A stretch of DNA of 64,000 nt, from contig CALQIX020000013.1 in assembly GCA_943330745.2 (NCBI GenBank), forward strand, positions 27,419-91,418. The letters are read 5' to 3'. This DNA is from Lishizhenia tianjinensis (GTDB taxonomy: Bacteria > Bacteroidota > Bacteroidia > Flavobacteriales_D > Crocinitomicaceae). Under the pieces are notes generated by a model, which was not told the origin of the DNA, searched no databases, and worked only from the letters and a program-made list of their open reading frames with translations. Shown one piece after another: positions 1-10,361 of the stretch (the first letter of the stretch is position 1; the number at the start of each line of letters is the position of its first letter). The translations under genes were made by a program, and so were the position numbers.

Positions 1-3000
1 GAGACTTTTTAAAGTTTCTAGGTTTTTCTGTTGCAGCTGCAACGGTGGCGGCATGTGAAGCACCAGTTACTAAAGTGGTTCCTTATGTTAATAAACCAGA
101 GCATGTTACTCCTGGAATGCCAACATGGTATGCGTCAACCTATTATGATGGTAATTCTTATTCTAGTATTTTAGTTAAAACTAGAGAGGCTCGACCAATT
201 TACATCAAGGGAAATAGAGATTTTGGGATTACTCAAGGAGGTACAAATCCTCAGATAATTGCATCTGTACTTGGTTTATATGATAGTTCCCGACTTCAGA
301 AACCAACAATTTCAAAAGTTGCCAAATCTTGGTCAACAATTGATTCTTCTGTCTCAGCAGCATTAGGTTCTTCGAATAAGACAGTTTTATTAACTGGAAC
401 TGTAATAAGCCCGTCACTTAAACTTGCAATTGCTTCTCTATCAGAGAAATTGGGTGAAGGAAAATTTGAACATATTCAATATGACGCGGTTTCTTATCGT
501 GCTATTCGATTAGCTAACCAGGAAAATTTCGGTCAAGCATTAATTCCGTCTTATGATTTCAGTAAAGCAAAAACAATAGTGTCTATTGGAGCTGATTTTC
601 TTGGGACATGGCTAATGGGTAATTTATATCAAACTCAATACGGTATTACAAGAAATCCAGATAGTAAATGGATGTCAAAGCATTTTCAGTTTGAATCTGT
701 GATGTCTATTTCTGGAACAAATGCTGATTATAGAGGGATGATTAAACCTTCAGAGGAGGCAAATGTTTTATCTTATTTAATCAAAGCATTCGGTGGTTCT
801 GTTTCACAATCTTCTGATTTGTCTAATCAAGCTAAATCAGTAGCTGATGAAGCAATTAAGTCATTAAAGACAACGCGTGGAGAATCATTGGTTGTAGCCG
901 GATCTAATAATAAGTCTATTCAATTATTGGCAAATAAATTAAACAATTTACTTGGCGCATATGGTGTAACAATAGATTTGACTAAGCCAGTTCATCTGTT
1001 TGATGGTGACGACGCTAAGGTTAATTCGTTAGTGAAAAATGTAATTGCCGGACAAGGTCCTGAAACATTAATATTGGCAGGTGTTAATCCGGTATATTCT
1101 TTACCGAATGGAAAGAAATTTGGTGATGCATTATCAAAAATTAAAAATACTATTGCCGTTACTTCTCACATGGATGAAACTGCATCTAAATGTCAAATTG
1201 TTTGTGCAGAAAGTCATTCGTTAGAAACATGGTCTGACTATAATCCGGTTGGATCTCATTTTTCCCTTGCGCAACCTACCATACGTCCACTTTTTGGAAC
1301 ATCTTCTTTATTGGAGAATGTGTTAGTTTGGGCAGGTTTAAAAAAACGTGTAACAAAAAATTCTACAGAGGCGTTCGATTATATTCAATCAAATTGGAAG
1401 TCTACTGTATTTGCTTCGAATGATGAAGAATCCAATTTCACGAATATGTGGAATATGGCAGTTCACAATAGTTGTATAGATATTACAAGTTCAATTTCGA
1501 CAGCTAAGGTTGAAGAAGTTGTCTCCAAAGAGAATCCATCAGCACCTGAGAAAGAAAGTGTGAAATCTGGCTCTCCGGTTCTTACATCTGGATTGAATGC
1601 TTTTAAAGAAGTGTCTATTCCAGTTGTGCCAAAAGCGTCGGGATTAGAAGTAGTTTTATATCAGAAAAATGCAATAGGAACAGGAGCGCATGCCAATAAT
1701 CCTTGGTTACAAGAGCTTCCAGATGCAGTTACAAAAGTAACCTGGGATAACTATATTACCATGAATCCATCTGAATTGGATTCCTATAAGTTCGTTAAAA
1801 CCTATGATCAGGAACATGGGTTAAGTGTTGCTAAAGTAACAGTTAACGGAAATACAGTTTCATTACCGGTTTATCCATTACCAGGTCAAACTCCGGGAAC
1901 CATCGGAATTGCTATTGGATATGGTAGAGGTGCAAATGGTGAACAAATTGGAAAAGCGGCTTTTCAAACCAAAGAATATGGTGGACATGTAACAAATGAA
2001 AACGGAAGTCCTAAGTCTATTGGTGCGAATGTTTTCCCTTTTGTTTCAACCACATCTGGATTAATGGAGTTTAATACAGCCGGTAAAATAGAGTCGACTA
2101 ATGAAACTTATTTGATAGCGGCAACTCAGATTCACCATACAGTTATGGCTAGACATTCAATTGTTCGTGAAACAACATTGGATATTTATAAATCAAAATC
2201 TAAAGATGCTTACAATCCTGCTTTTTTATTACAGAAGTTGGATGAGAATGGCGAACACGTTGAAAAACCAGTTGGAGAATTCGATTTATGGAATAGTCAT
2301 CCGGTTGAGCATATAGGTCACCGTTGGGGAATGACAGTAGATTTATCTTCTTGTATTGGTTGTGGTTCTTGTTTAGTAGCGTGTCAGGCAGAAAACAATG
2401 TACCTGTAGTTGGTAAGGATGAAGTGAGACGTGGTCGTGAAATGCATTGGCTTCGAATCGATCGTTATTTTTGTTCGGATGAAGAAGCTACAGTTGGAAC
2501 TAGAAAAGATGATGATACATTTAGTTTTGATAAAGCGGAAAAAGCGTCGTTGAATCCTAAAGTGGTTCATATGCCTATGATGTGTCATCATTGTAATCAT
2601 GCACCATGTGAAACGGTTTGTCCAGTTGCTGCAACAACTCATAGTAATGAGGGATTGAATCAAATGACTTATAATCGTTGTATTGGTACTAGGTATTGTG
2701 CAAATAACTGTCCTTATAAAGTAAGAAGATTCAATTGGTTTAATTATCCATCATACAAGAAATTTACGGAAGTCAATCCGGCTCAAGATGATTTTGGTCG
2801 TATGGTATTAAATCCAGATGTTACTGTTCGCACCCGAGGAGTAATGGAAAAATGTTCTTTCTGTGTTCAGCGTATTCAAGCGACAAAATTAGTTGCAAAA
2901 AAAGATGGTAGACCTGTAAAAGATATGGAATTCTCTTCAGCTTGTGCTGATGCTTGCCCTACGCATGCTATTCAAGTAGGAGACTGGAATGATGTAAATT

Positions 3001-3194
3001 CATTTGTCCGAAAAAGTTCGTCAGATAAAAGAGCTTATCAAGCATTGGAAGAAATAGGTGTTAAACCAAATGTTTGGTATAAAGTAAAAGTACGTAATGA
3101 GAAAAACGAATTATTATCTGCTTTACAAAAAGATAGTAATCATGGTGCTTCTCATAGTACAGAAACAAAAGAGAGTAATAAAGGTCATCATTAA
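1..3194 (+). CDS. actB: Alternative complex III subunit ActB (molybdopterin-oxidoreductase-like/Fe-S fusion), 5' partial
   Basis: Iron-sulfur subunit of ACIII, the quinol:electron-acceptor oxidoreductase that replaces the bc1 complex. The open frame runs off the left edge: the codons from position 3 already read DFLKFLGFSVAAATVAAC, the end of a Tat-type lipoprotein signal, so the GTG at 45 is not the start. The first two thirds resemble a molybdopterin-oxidoreductase fold. The C-terminal part carries ferredoxin cysteine clusters: CIGCGSC near visible residue 783, MCHHC near 860, CIGTRYC near 893, CSFC near 950 and CADAC near 980. The fused B-type architecture and the actC-actD-actE-actF genes that follow identify the complex. 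The 17-bp gap to actC supports co-transcription. Confidence 0.93.
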   Translation, partial: DFLKFLGFSVAAATVAACEAPVTKVVPYVNKPEHVTPGMPTWYASTYYDGNSYSSILVKTREARPIYIKGNRDFGITQGGTNPQIIASVLGLYDSSRLQKPTISKVAKSWSTIDSSVSAALGSSNKTVLLTGTVISPSLKLAIASLSEKLGEGKFEHIQYDAVSYRAIRLANQENFGQALIPSYDFSKAKTIVSIGADFLGTWLMGNLYQTQYGITRNPDSKWMSKHFQFESVMSISGTNADYRGMIKPSEEANVLSYLIKAFGGSVSQSSDLSNQAKSVADEAIKSLKTTRGESLVVAGSNNKSIQLLANKLNNLLGAYGVTIDLTKPVHLFDGDDAKVNSLVKNVIAGQGPETLILAGVNPVYSLPNGKKFGDALSKIKNTIAVTSHMDETASKCQIVCAESHSLETWSDYNPVGSHFSLAQPTIRPLFGTSSLLENVLVWAGLKKRVTKNSTEAFDYIQSNWKSTVFASNDEESNFTNMWNMAVHNSCIDITSSISTAKVEEVVSKENPSAPEKESVKSGSPVLTSGLNAFKEVSIPVVPKASGLEVVLYQKNAIGTGAHANNPWLQELPDAVTKVTWDNYITMNPSELDSYKFVKTYDQEHGLSVAKVTVNGNTVSLPVYPLPGQTPGTIGIAIGYGRGANGEQIGKAAFQTKEYGGHVTNENGSPKSIGANVFPFVSTTSGLMEFNTAGKIESTNETYLIAATQIHHTVMARHSIVRETTLDIYKSKSKDAYNPAFLLQKLDENGEHVEKPVGEFDLWNSHPVEHIGHRWGMTVDLSSCIGCGSCLVACQAENNVPVVGKDEVRRGREMHWLRIDRYFCSDEEATVGTRKDDDTFSFDKAEKASLNPKVVHMPMMCHHCNHAPCETVCPVAATTHSNEGLNQMTYNRCIGTRYCANNCPYKVRRFNWFNYPSYKKFTEVNPAQDDFGRMVLNPDVTVRTRGVMEKCSFCVQRIQATKLVAKKDGRPVKDMEFSSACADACPTHAIQVGDWNDVNSFVRKSSSDKRAYQALEEIGVKPNVWYKVKVRNEKNELLSALQKDSNHGASHSTETKESNKGHH

Positions 3195-3211
3195 TTGATA
3201 AATTAAAAGAA

Positions 3212-4600
3212 ATGCATAAAGAAGCAGCAATTAGAGAACCCCTCATTTTAGGTCACAAAACTTATCATGATATCACGGAGGATGTTTGTCGACCAATTGA
3301 AGATAAAGCACCTAAAATGTGGTATATTCTTTTTGGAATAGCATTAATTATTGGTGTTTATGGTGTCGGTTGTATTGTTTACCTTCTTGGTACTGGTGTT
3401 GGGGTATGGGGATTAAATAAAACCATTGGATGGGCATGGGATATCACCAACTTCGTATGGTGGGTTGGAATTGGACATGCAGGTACGTTGATTTCAGCAG
3501 TTTTATTATTGTTTAGGCAAAAATGGAGAATGGCGATTAATCGTTCAGCAGAAGCAATGACAATTTTTGCTGTATTTATGGCTGGTTTGTTTCCATTGAT
3601 TCACATGGGAAGGTTGTGGGTAGGATATTGGACTTTACCTTTGCCAAACCAGTTTGGTTCATTGTGGGTGAACTTTAATTCTCCTCTACTTTGGGACGTT
3701 TTTGCTATTTCGACATATTTATCAGTTTCTTTAATTTTTTGGTATATTGGCTTAATTCCTGATTTTGCTACTATTAGAGATCGTGCAAAAAAACCAATTT
3801 CGAAAAAAATGTATTCTATTCTTTCCTTTGGTTGGTCTGGTAGAGCAAAGCATTGGAACCGATTTGAATTAGTATCATTAGTTTTAGCAGGTTTAGCTAC
3901 TCCATTGGTATTCTCGGTTCACTCAATTGTATCCTTTGATTTTGCAACATCAATTATTCCTGGTTGGCATACGACAATTTTCCCTCCTTATTTTGTTGCC
4001 GGAGCAGTATTTTCTGGATTTGCAATGGTACAAACGCTTATGTTGATTATGAGAAAAGCGATGGGGTTGGAAGCATATATCCATACTAAGCATGTAGAAT
4101 ACATGAACATCGTGATAATGGTAACAGGATCAATTGTTGGAACTGCTTACATTACCGAATTATTTATATCATGGTATTCTGGAGTAGAATATGAATCTTA
4201 TGCATTCATAAATAGAGCTACTGGTCCATATTGGTGGGCATATTGGTCTATGATGACGTGTAATGTTATTTCTCCTCAATTAATGTGGTTTAGAAAATTA
4301 AGAAGAAGTTTATTGTTTACTTTTTTCATTTCTATCATAGTGAACATCGGTATGTGGTTTGAACGATATGTTATCATTGTTACGTCATTACATCGTGATT
4401 ATTTACCATCCGCATGGAGTATGCATTATCCAAGTCACATTGATATAGGTATTTATGTAGGTACAATCGGACTTTTCTTTGTGTTTTTCTTATTGTTTGC
4501 TCGCTTTTTTCCTGTATTAGCATTGAACGAAGTAAAAACGATTTTAAAATCTTCTGGTGAGTCCTATAAAAATAGTCCAGAAACAGAACACGCACATTAA
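3212..4600 (+). CDS. actC: ACIII membrane subunit ActC (NrfD/PsrC family)
   Basis: A 462-residue integral membrane protein with about ten hydrophobic segments, beginning near residue 38. It belongs to the NrfD/PsrC family and is expected to hold the quinol-oxidising site of ACIII in the cytoplasmic membrane. It lies between actB and actD, and ActF (402 aa) downstream belongs to the same family, the usual ACIII pairing. An A-rich, weakly purine-rich sequence precedes the ATG. The C-terminus is short and polar, ending in EHAH. Identification rests on both the sequence and the very characteristic gene order. Confidence 0.92.
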   Translation: MHKEAAIREPLILGHKTYHDITEDVCRPIEDKAPKMWYILFGIALIIGVYGVGCIVYLLGTGVGVWGLNKTIGWAWDITNFVWWVGIGHAGTLISAVLLLFRQKWRMAINRSAEAMTIFAVFMAGLFPLIHMGRLWVGYWTLPLPNQFGSLWVNFNSPLLWDVFAISTYLSVSLIFWYIGLIPDFATIRDRAKKPISKKMYSILSFGWSGRAKHWNRFELVSLVLAGLATPLVFSVHSIVSFDFATSIIPGWHTTIFPPYFVAGAVFSGFAMVQTLMLIMRKAMGLEAYIHTKHVEYMNIVIMVTGSIVGTAYITELFISWYSGVEYESYAFINRATGPYWWAYWSMMTCNVISPQLMWFRKLRRSLLFTFFISIIVNIGMWFERYVIIVTSLHRDYLPSAWSMHYPSHIDIGIYVGTIGLFFVFFLLFARFFPVLALNEVKTILKSSGESYKNSPETEHAH

Positions 4601-4622
4601 TAATTGAACTAAACACATTGTA

Positions 4623-5156
4623 ATGTCAGATAAAGTAATTTTCGCCACATACACCGATGAAGAAGTATTGAAAGACGGTGCTAAGAAATTGGTTTCAAAA
4701 GGAATCAAAATAAATGAAGTTTTTTCACCTTTTCCAATACATGGAATTGATCCTATTATTGGAATTAAAAACACACGTTTAGGTATAATGGCTTTTTTGT
4801 ATGGTCTTACTGGACTAACATTAGCAACCGTTGGAATGAGGTTCATGATGATCGTAGATTGGCCTATGAATATAGGAGGGAAGCCAAATTTTTCATATCT
4901 GGAAAATATTTTATCCTTTATACCTATCACGTTCGAATTTACTGTACTTTGTGCAGCTCACGGTATGGCTATAACGTATTTATTAAGAAATAAAACTTTA
5001 CCTGGAATGCCTGCTCAAAACCCATATCCAAGTACCACTGATGATCGCTTTGTAATCGAAATTCGAGTTTCAGAGAACGGAAATTATACATCAGAAGATA
5101 TTCAAAATTTGGTGAAGGAAACTGGAATTGAAGGATTCGAAGAAAAGGAATGTTAA
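4623..5156 (+). CDS. actD: ACIII subunit ActD (DUF3341 family)
   Basis: A 177-residue protein with a soluble N-terminal domain that reads like the DUF3341 quinol:cytochrome c oxidoreductase membrane protein. Two hydrophobic segments follow, at about residues 55-80 and 95-122, and then a soluble C-terminal tail rich in Asp and Glu. In the family, ActD is a peripheral/membrane accessory subunit of ACIII without cofactors. The gene lies 22 bp after actC and 29 bp before actE, so it is probably on the same transcript. Confidence 0.9.
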   Translation: MSDKVIFATYTDEEVLKDGAKKLVSKGIKINEVFSPFPIHGIDPIIGIKNTRLGIMAFLYGLTGLTLATVGMRFMMIVDWPMNIGGKPNFSYLENILSFIPITFEFTVLCAAHGMAITYLLRNKTLPGMPAQNPYPSTTDDRFVIEIRVSENGNYTSEDIQNLVKETGIEGFEEKEC

Positions 5157-5185
5157 GAATTATAACCCGATAAAGGTAATAAGCA

Positions 5186-5944
5186 ATGAAAATTAGATTG
5201 ATAAAATTAGTAGGTATAGCAACAGTAGCCGTTATATCTATAATGGTTACGAGCTGTGTTTCAAATAGTGATAGTGCTGGTTTGGAATATATGCCAGATA
5301 TGTATCGTTCACCCGCAATAGAATCCTATGTTGATTACGGTGAAATTAGAGGTAAGCAATACGGTAGGTTAAAAAATCAACTTTCTGCAAAAACACCTCC
5401 ATTGGGTACAATTCCTTATTATGGGAATAATGCTGAAGATGTTTCTCTTATGCTTCCTTATTTCAGAAATCCAGGTGCTGAATTTTGGTCAACACATGGA
5501 TTAAGAGATTTTAAGTTTTCAGCAAATAATGAATACGAATTAGCAAAAGAAGACGTGATTAATCCTTATACAATGACGGCTCAAAATGCTTCAAAAATTT
5601 TGAAAGAAGGTAAAGAAATATACTCTTCGAAATGTATGCATTGTCATGGAGAGAAGGGCGATGGTAATGGTCAAATGTCAATAAATAAAACATTTGATGG
5701 GGTGCCTAATTACGCAGATCGAGCTTCTATTTCTAATGGGCAAATGTTTTATTCTATATATTATGGTAAAGGTTCAATGGGAGCACATGGTTCAATGTTG
5801 GATAAAAAAGAAATCTGGACGGTTGTTCATTACATCCGTAATTTGGTAGACAAAAATTACGGGAAAGTTGAAAACGGAAAATTGGTTTCATCCTCTATGG
5901 ATAAATCTAAAGATTCTGTTGTAGTTAAAACTATAAATAAATAA
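5186..5944 (+). CDS. actE: ACIII monohaem cytochrome c subunit ActE, lipoprotein
   Basis: A 252-residue lipoprotein. The N-terminal hydrophobic stretch ends in a lipobox (VTSC). A single c-type haem site, CMHCH, lies near residue 150, followed by GEKGDGNG. A downstream Met, for instance in GSMGAHGSM, could supply the sixth ligand. ActE passes electrons from the iron-sulfur chain of ActB towards the terminal oxidase. The gap to actF is only 3 bp, which indicates tight coupling. Confidence 0.92.
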   Translation: MKIRLIKLVGIATVAVISIMVTSCVSNSDSAGLEYMPDMYRSPAIESYVDYGEIRGKQYGRLKNQLSAKTPPLGTIPYYGNNAEDVSLMLPYFRNPGAEFWSTHGLRDFKFSANNEYELAKEDVINPYTMTAQNASKILKEGKEIYSSKCMHCHGEKGDGNGQMSINKTFDGVPNYADRASISNGQMFYSIYYGKGSMGAHGSMLDKKEIWTVVHYIRNLVDKNYGKVENGKLVSSSMDKSKDSVVVKTINK

Positions 5945-5947
5945 GAA

Positions 5948-7156
5948 ATGAGTATGGAATTTACAATACCTGCAAGAGCTAAGAAAATTACGTTGTCTCT
6001 TATAGTAGTAGGTGCGGCATTGGCAGCAGTTGGAGTTGCAACTAATTATGAGGATCATCAATTCACTACTCGACTTTTGACAAATGGGTTAATAAATGCA
6101 TTTTTCTTTTTTGCCATTGCACTAGGTGCATTATTCTTTCTTGCTTTGCAATATGCAACTGAAACGGGGTGGTATGCATCTGTGAAAAGGGTAATAGAGG
6201 GAATAGCTGGTGTTCTACCCTATGGAATGGGATTGTTGGCGGTTATTTTGTTAATCATTACATTGATGGATGGTGCTCATATATACATTTGGATGGATCC
6301 TGAAACAACGAATCCCGCATCTCATCATTTTGATGACATCATTGAGGGAAAGAAGGCATATTTAAACAAAGGTTTCTTTTGGATTAGAACTATAGCTTAT
6401 CTAGTAACTTATTATGTTTTCTGGAATGGATTTAGAAAAAGATCTTTAGAAGAAGATAGAATTGGAGGAACCAATTTACATTTTAAAAATTATAGAAAAG
6501 GTGCAACGTTTTTAGTTTTCTTTGCTGTGTTTAGTTCAACATCTGCTTGGGACTGGATTATGTCAATTGATGTACATTGGTTTTCAACACTTTTTGGATG
6601 GTATACATTCGCTGGAATGTGGTGCTCTGCTATGGTTGTGATTGTTTTAACGACTATTTACCTTAAAAAATTGGGTTATTTGGAAAGAGTCAATGATTCT
6701 CACATTCATGATATAGGAAAATGGACTTTCGCAACGTCATTTTTATGGTCCTATTTATTCTTTTCTCAATTTATGTTGATTTGGTATGCGAATATTGGTG
6801 AGGAGGTGACCTATTATCAAATAAGAATGGAAAGCTTCAAGGTGTTATACTTTTCAATGTTCTTAATCAATTTTGCGTTTCCAATGTTGATTTTAATGTC
6901 TCGTGATGCAAAAAGAAATTATGGAGTTTTAACTTTTGTGGGGGTTGTAATATTAATGGGTCATTGGACAGATGTTTACTTGATGATTTCAGCAGGATCT
7001 CTAGGACCTAAAGCATCAATAGGTTTCCTTGAAATTGGTTTAGCATTGGTTTGTGTCGGGTTATTTATTCGAATTTTATTGAATAACTTAACCAAGGCTC
7101 CTTTAATGCCGGTTAATCACCCCTTCTTGGATGAGAGTGTACACCATGAAATTTAA
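5948..7156 (+). CDS. actF: ACIII membrane subunit ActF (NrfD-like)
   Basis: A 402-residue multi-pass membrane protein with about ten hydrophobic helices. It is the second NrfD-like core subunit of ACIII and a distant relative of ActC. The start used is the ATG at 5948 (MSMEF); a second in-frame ATG two codons on is equally possible. Position between actE and coxB matches Bacteroidota ACIII-cox operons, where the complex and the oxidase form a supercomplex. Confidence 0.9.
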   Translation: MSMEFTIPARAKKITLSLIVVGAALAAVGVATNYEDHQFTTRLLTNGLINAFFFFAIALGALFFLALQYATETGWYASVKRVIEGIAGVLPYGMGLLAVILLIITLMDGAHIYIWMDPETTNPASHHFDDIIEGKKAYLNKGFFWIRTIAYLVTYYVFWNGFRKRSLEEDRIGGTNLHFKNYRKGATFLVFFAVFSSTSAWDWIMSIDVHWFSTLFGWYTFAGMWCSAMVVIVLTTIYLKKLGYLERVNDSHIHDIGKWTFATSFLWSYLFFSQFMLIWYANIGEEVTYYQIRMESFKVLYFSMFLINFAFPMLILMSRDAKRNYGVLTFVGVVILMGHWTDVYLMISAGSLGPKASIGFLEIGLALVCVGLFIRILLNNLTKAPLMPVNHPFLDESVHHEI

Positions 7157-7179
7157 TTAAACAGAAATAAACAGATACA

Positions 7180-8460
7180 ATGGAAAGTAAATTAATCATA
7201 TTACTAGTAGTAATAATTGCGGCAATTGCAATTGCGCAATTGGTTAGAGTGTATGAACTATCCTCAAAATTAAGAGGCAAAAATGAACATGAGATAAGTG
7301 ATAAGGATAATAATTTCAATGCTTTATTGTTGTTGATTTTTATGTTTGTTCAATTTTTTGGTTTTATATATTTGATGTTAGAATATGGATGGACAGGACG
7401 AGGTGAAGCAGCAAGTGTTGAAGGTAAAGAAACGGATTGGTTACTAAATCTGAATTTTATTATTGTAATTGCGATGTTCTTCTTTACAAATGCGCTTTTG
7501 TTTTATTTCTCTTATAAATATGTTAGAAAGCCGGGAGTTAAAGCTTTTTATTATCCACATAATAATAAATTGGAAATGTTGTGGACAGTTGTTCCTGCAT
7601 GTGTATTGGCAGTAATTATCATTTTAGGTTTGAAATCATGGAATGATATAACATCAGTTTCTGGAAATGATGCAAAAGTTGTGGAATTATATTCGAAACA
7701 ATTTGAATGGACAGCTAGATATGCAGGTAAAAATAACAGATTGGGTAAATTTGATTACAAACTAACTTCGGATAATAATGAATTGGGATTGGTTACGAAG
7801 AATACAATTGATACTGCCATCTTCCACATGTTGAAAGGTGTGACGGGAATAGAATCAATTCAAGCTAAGCTTAATAACCCATCTATTATTTTAAGTGATT
7901 CAATACAAAATGTCTTGGAGAAAGAGTTGTCCTCTAAAGAGCGTTTGATTCGATTGCTATATCAAATGAAGGAAAACCATGATTCGAAATTAGATAATGA
8001 TGCTTGGGATGATTTTATTCAAAAGGATACACTTTATCTATGTGTCAATCAACTGTATGAATTTAAATTTAGAGCAAAGGATGTATTGCATTCAGCCTAC
8101 TTTCCACATTTTAGGGCTCAGATGAATACTGTGCCTGGTTTAACTACACGTTTTAAATTCACCCCAGATATTACAACGAAGGACATGAAGATTAAAAAGA
8201 AAGATGAAAATTTCAACTATATCTTAATGTGTAATAAAATTTGTGGAGGTGCACATTATAATATGAAAATGATTGTAGTTGTTTTGTCTAAAGCTGAATA
8301 CGTCGCATGGGAGAATAAAAAAATGAAAGAGACATTTAAAGACAAGTATTTTCCAGTTGTTTCCCCTGCTAAGTCACCTAATCCAACCCCAGCGGACTCA
8401 ACAGTGGTAGATTCAAGTGCCGTTTTACCGGAAAAAAAAGACTCAAACAAAAAGGTTTAA
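7180..8460 (+). CDS. coxB: Cytochrome c oxidase subunit II
   Basis: A 426-residue subunit II carrying the CuA electron-entry site. There are four hydrophobic segments (about residues 5-24, 46-67, 90-112 and 131-152), more than the usual two. The CuA motif at about residues 350-361 reads CNKICGGAHYNM: both Cys, the His and the Met are present, but the Glu position of the common CAELCG form is Lys. A Ser/Pro/Thr-rich tail follows, ending in a Lys-rich stretch. Downstream of actF and upstream of coxA, so it links ACIII to the terminal oxidase. Confidence 0.93.
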   Translation: MESKLIILLVVIIAAIAIAQLVRVYELSSKLRGKNEHEISDKDNNFNALLLLIFMFVQFFGFIYLMLEYGWTGRGEAASVEGKETDWLLNLNFIIVIAMFFFTNALLFYFSYKYVRKPGVKAFYYPHNNKLEMLWTVVPACVLAVIIILGLKSWNDITSVSGNDAKVVELYSKQFEWTARYAGKNNRLGKFDYKLTSDNNELGLVTKNTIDTAIFHMLKGVTGIESIQAKLNNPSIILSDSIQNVLEKELSSKERLIRLLYQMKENHDSKLDNDAWDDFIQKDTLYLCVNQLYEFKFRAKDVLHSAYFPHFRAQMNTVPGLTTRFKFTPDITTKDMKIKKKDENFNYILMCNKICGGAHYNMKMIVVVLSKAEYVAWENKKMKETFKDKYFPVVSPAKSPNPTPADSTVVDSSAVLPEKKDSNKKV

Positions 8461-8476
8461 TTAAATACGTAAGAAT

Positions 8477-10291
8477 ATGGCTTCAGTAGCTCACGAAGAA
8501 GATTTGCATGGACATGGTCATCACAATCATGATCATCATGAGGAGGGTTTTGTTTCTAAATATATTTTTAGTCATGACCATAAAATGATTGGCAAGCAGT
8601 TTCTTATAACTGCCGTTTTTATGGGGATAATTGCAATGTTATTGTCTATTTTGTTCAGGATACAATTGGCTTGGCCAGGTGAGAGTTCTGATACCTTGTC
8701 TTTCTTTTTAGGTGAACGTTGGGCTCCAGGTGGTGTTTTAAAGGAAGATATGTACCTTGGTTTGGTTACCATACACGGAACCATAATGGTTTTTTTCCTT
8801 TTAACGGGTGGATTATCCGGAACGTTTTCTAATATACTGATTCCTTTGCAATTAGGTGCAAGAGACATGGCCTCTGGGTTTTTAAATATGCTATCCTATT
8901 GGTTTTTTGCGATTTCTTCAGTGATAATGTTAATTTCCTTATTTATTGAATCTGGACCAGCAATGGCTGGTTGGACTATTTATCCTCCATTATCAGCTTT
9001 ACCTCAAGCTATTTCAGGTTCTGGTCTAGGAATGACATTGTGGTTGATTTCGATGACTATCTTCATTGCGGGTTCATTGATTGGTTCCTTAAATTATATT
9101 GTCACAGTAATCAATTTAAGAACTAAAGGTATGACCATGACAAGAATGCCTTTAACAATTTGGACCTTTTTTGTTACAGCAATTCTTGGTGTATTATCGT
9201 TTCCAGTATTGTTATCGGCAGCGTTGTTGTTAACAATGGATAGATTGGCTGGTACAAGTTTTTATCTTTCTGATATTATAGTAGGTGGTGAAATGCTTAC
9301 AAATCATGGTGGGTCACCTTTGTTATATCAACATTTATTTTGGTTTTTAGGTCATCCAGAGGTATACATCGTATTGCTTCCGGCGCTTGGGTTGTCTTCA
9401 GAAATTATCTCTACAAATTCGAGAAAACCTATTTTTGGTTATAGAGCAATGATTGGTTCTATATTAGCTATTGGATTTTTATCATTTATTGTTTGGGGTC
9501 ACCACATGTTTGTTACCGGTATGAATCCTTTTCTAGGTAGTGTTTTTGTTTTCACAACCTTGTTGATAGCTATTCCTTCAGCTGTAAAGGTCTTCAACTA
9601 TTTGACAACGCTTTGGAGAGGCTCATTGGTTTTTACACCTGCTATGTTATTTGCGATTTCCCTAGTCTCAACGTTTATTACAGGTGGTGTAACCGGAATT
9701 ATTCTTGCTGATTCTGCCTTAGATATTGCAATACATGATACATATTTTGTAGTTGCGCATTTTCACATTGTAATGGGAATGTCTGCGGTGTTTGGAATGT
9801 TTGCTGGTGTATATCATTGGTTTCCTAAAATGTATGGAAGAATGATGAATACTAGATTAGGTTATGCTCATTTTTGGATTACCTTGGTTGGAGCTTATGG
9901 CGTATTTTTCCCAATGCACTTTGTTGGATTAGCAGGTGCACCAAGAAGATATTACGATTACTCTGTTTACAAGGAATTTGATATCAACTCTTTCGAGATG
10001 ATTATGGATTTGAATGTTATAGTAACCATATTTGCAATTCTTGCAGCGTTAGGTCAAGCTTTGTTCTTATTCAATTTCTTCTACAGTATTTATAGAGGAC
10101 CTAAAGCAGTTCAAAATCCTTGGAATTCAAACACCTTAGAATGGACAACGCCTGTTGAGCATATTCATGGTAACTGGCCGGGAGAACTACCGACTGTTCA
10201 CAGATGGCCATATGATTATTCAAAGCCAGGAGCTGAGACTGATTTCATTCCTCAAAATGTGCCATTGGCAGAAGGGGAAGAGGAACACTAA
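8477..10291 (+). CDS. coxA: Cytochrome c oxidase subunit I
   Basis: A 604-residue haem-copper oxidase catalytic subunit. A His-rich N-terminus is followed by at least twelve membrane helices. Visible motifs are HGTIMVFF (haem ligand), GHPEVY (CuB His, the D-channel Glu and the cross-linked Tyr), HHMF (two CuB His) and HFHIVMG (haem His pair). The GHPEVY form places it among A1-type oxygen reductases. No subunit III gene follows in the window: a terminator closes the operon 12 bp after the stop. Confidence 0.96.
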   Translation: MASVAHEEDLHGHGHHNHDHHEEGFVSKYIFSHDHKMIGKQFLITAVFMGIIAMLLSILFRIQLAWPGESSDTLSFFLGERWAPGGVLKEDMYLGLVTIHGTIMVFFLLTGGLSGTFSNILIPLQLGARDMASGFLNMLSYWFFAISSVIMLISLFIESGPAMAGWTIYPPLSALPQAISGSGLGMTLWLISMTIFIAGSLIGSLNYIVTVINLRTKGMTMTRMPLTIWTFFVTAILGVLSFPVLLSAALLLTMDRLAGTSFYLSDIIVGGEMLTNHGGSPLLYQHLFWFLGHPEVYIVLLPALGLSSEIISTNSRKPIFGYRAMIGSILAIGFLSFIVWGHHMFVTGMNPFLGSVFVFTTLLIAIPSAVKVFNYLTTLWRGSLVFTPAMLFAISLVSTFITGGVTGIILADSALDIAIHDTYFVVAHFHIVMGMSAVFGMFAGVYHWFPKMYGRMMNTRLGYAHFWITLVGAYGVFFPMHFVGLAGAPRRYYDYSVYKEFDINSFEMIMDLNVIVTIFAILAALGQALFLFNFFYSIYRGPKAVQNPWNSNTLEWTTPVEHIHGNWPGELPTVHRWPYDYSKPGAETDFIPQNVPLAEGEEEH

Positions 10292-10302
10292 AATATATTT
10301 TG

Positions 10303-10330
10303 AAAGACTGCTTAGGCAGTCTTTTTTTTT
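10303..10330 (+). terminator. Rho-independent terminator after coxA
   Basis: A perfect 9-bp stem (AAAGACTGC/GCAGTCTTT) with a TTAG loop, followed by a run of T. It closes the act-cox operon and separates it from the convergent peptidase gene. Confidence 0.92.
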
Positions 10331-10361
10331 GATAATTTAGGTCAATTAGATACTGAAATGG

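Noticed and set aside
4544..4930. A 128-codon minus-strand frame across actC/actD
   Set aside because: Antisense to well-supported respiratory genes and without domain or signal features.
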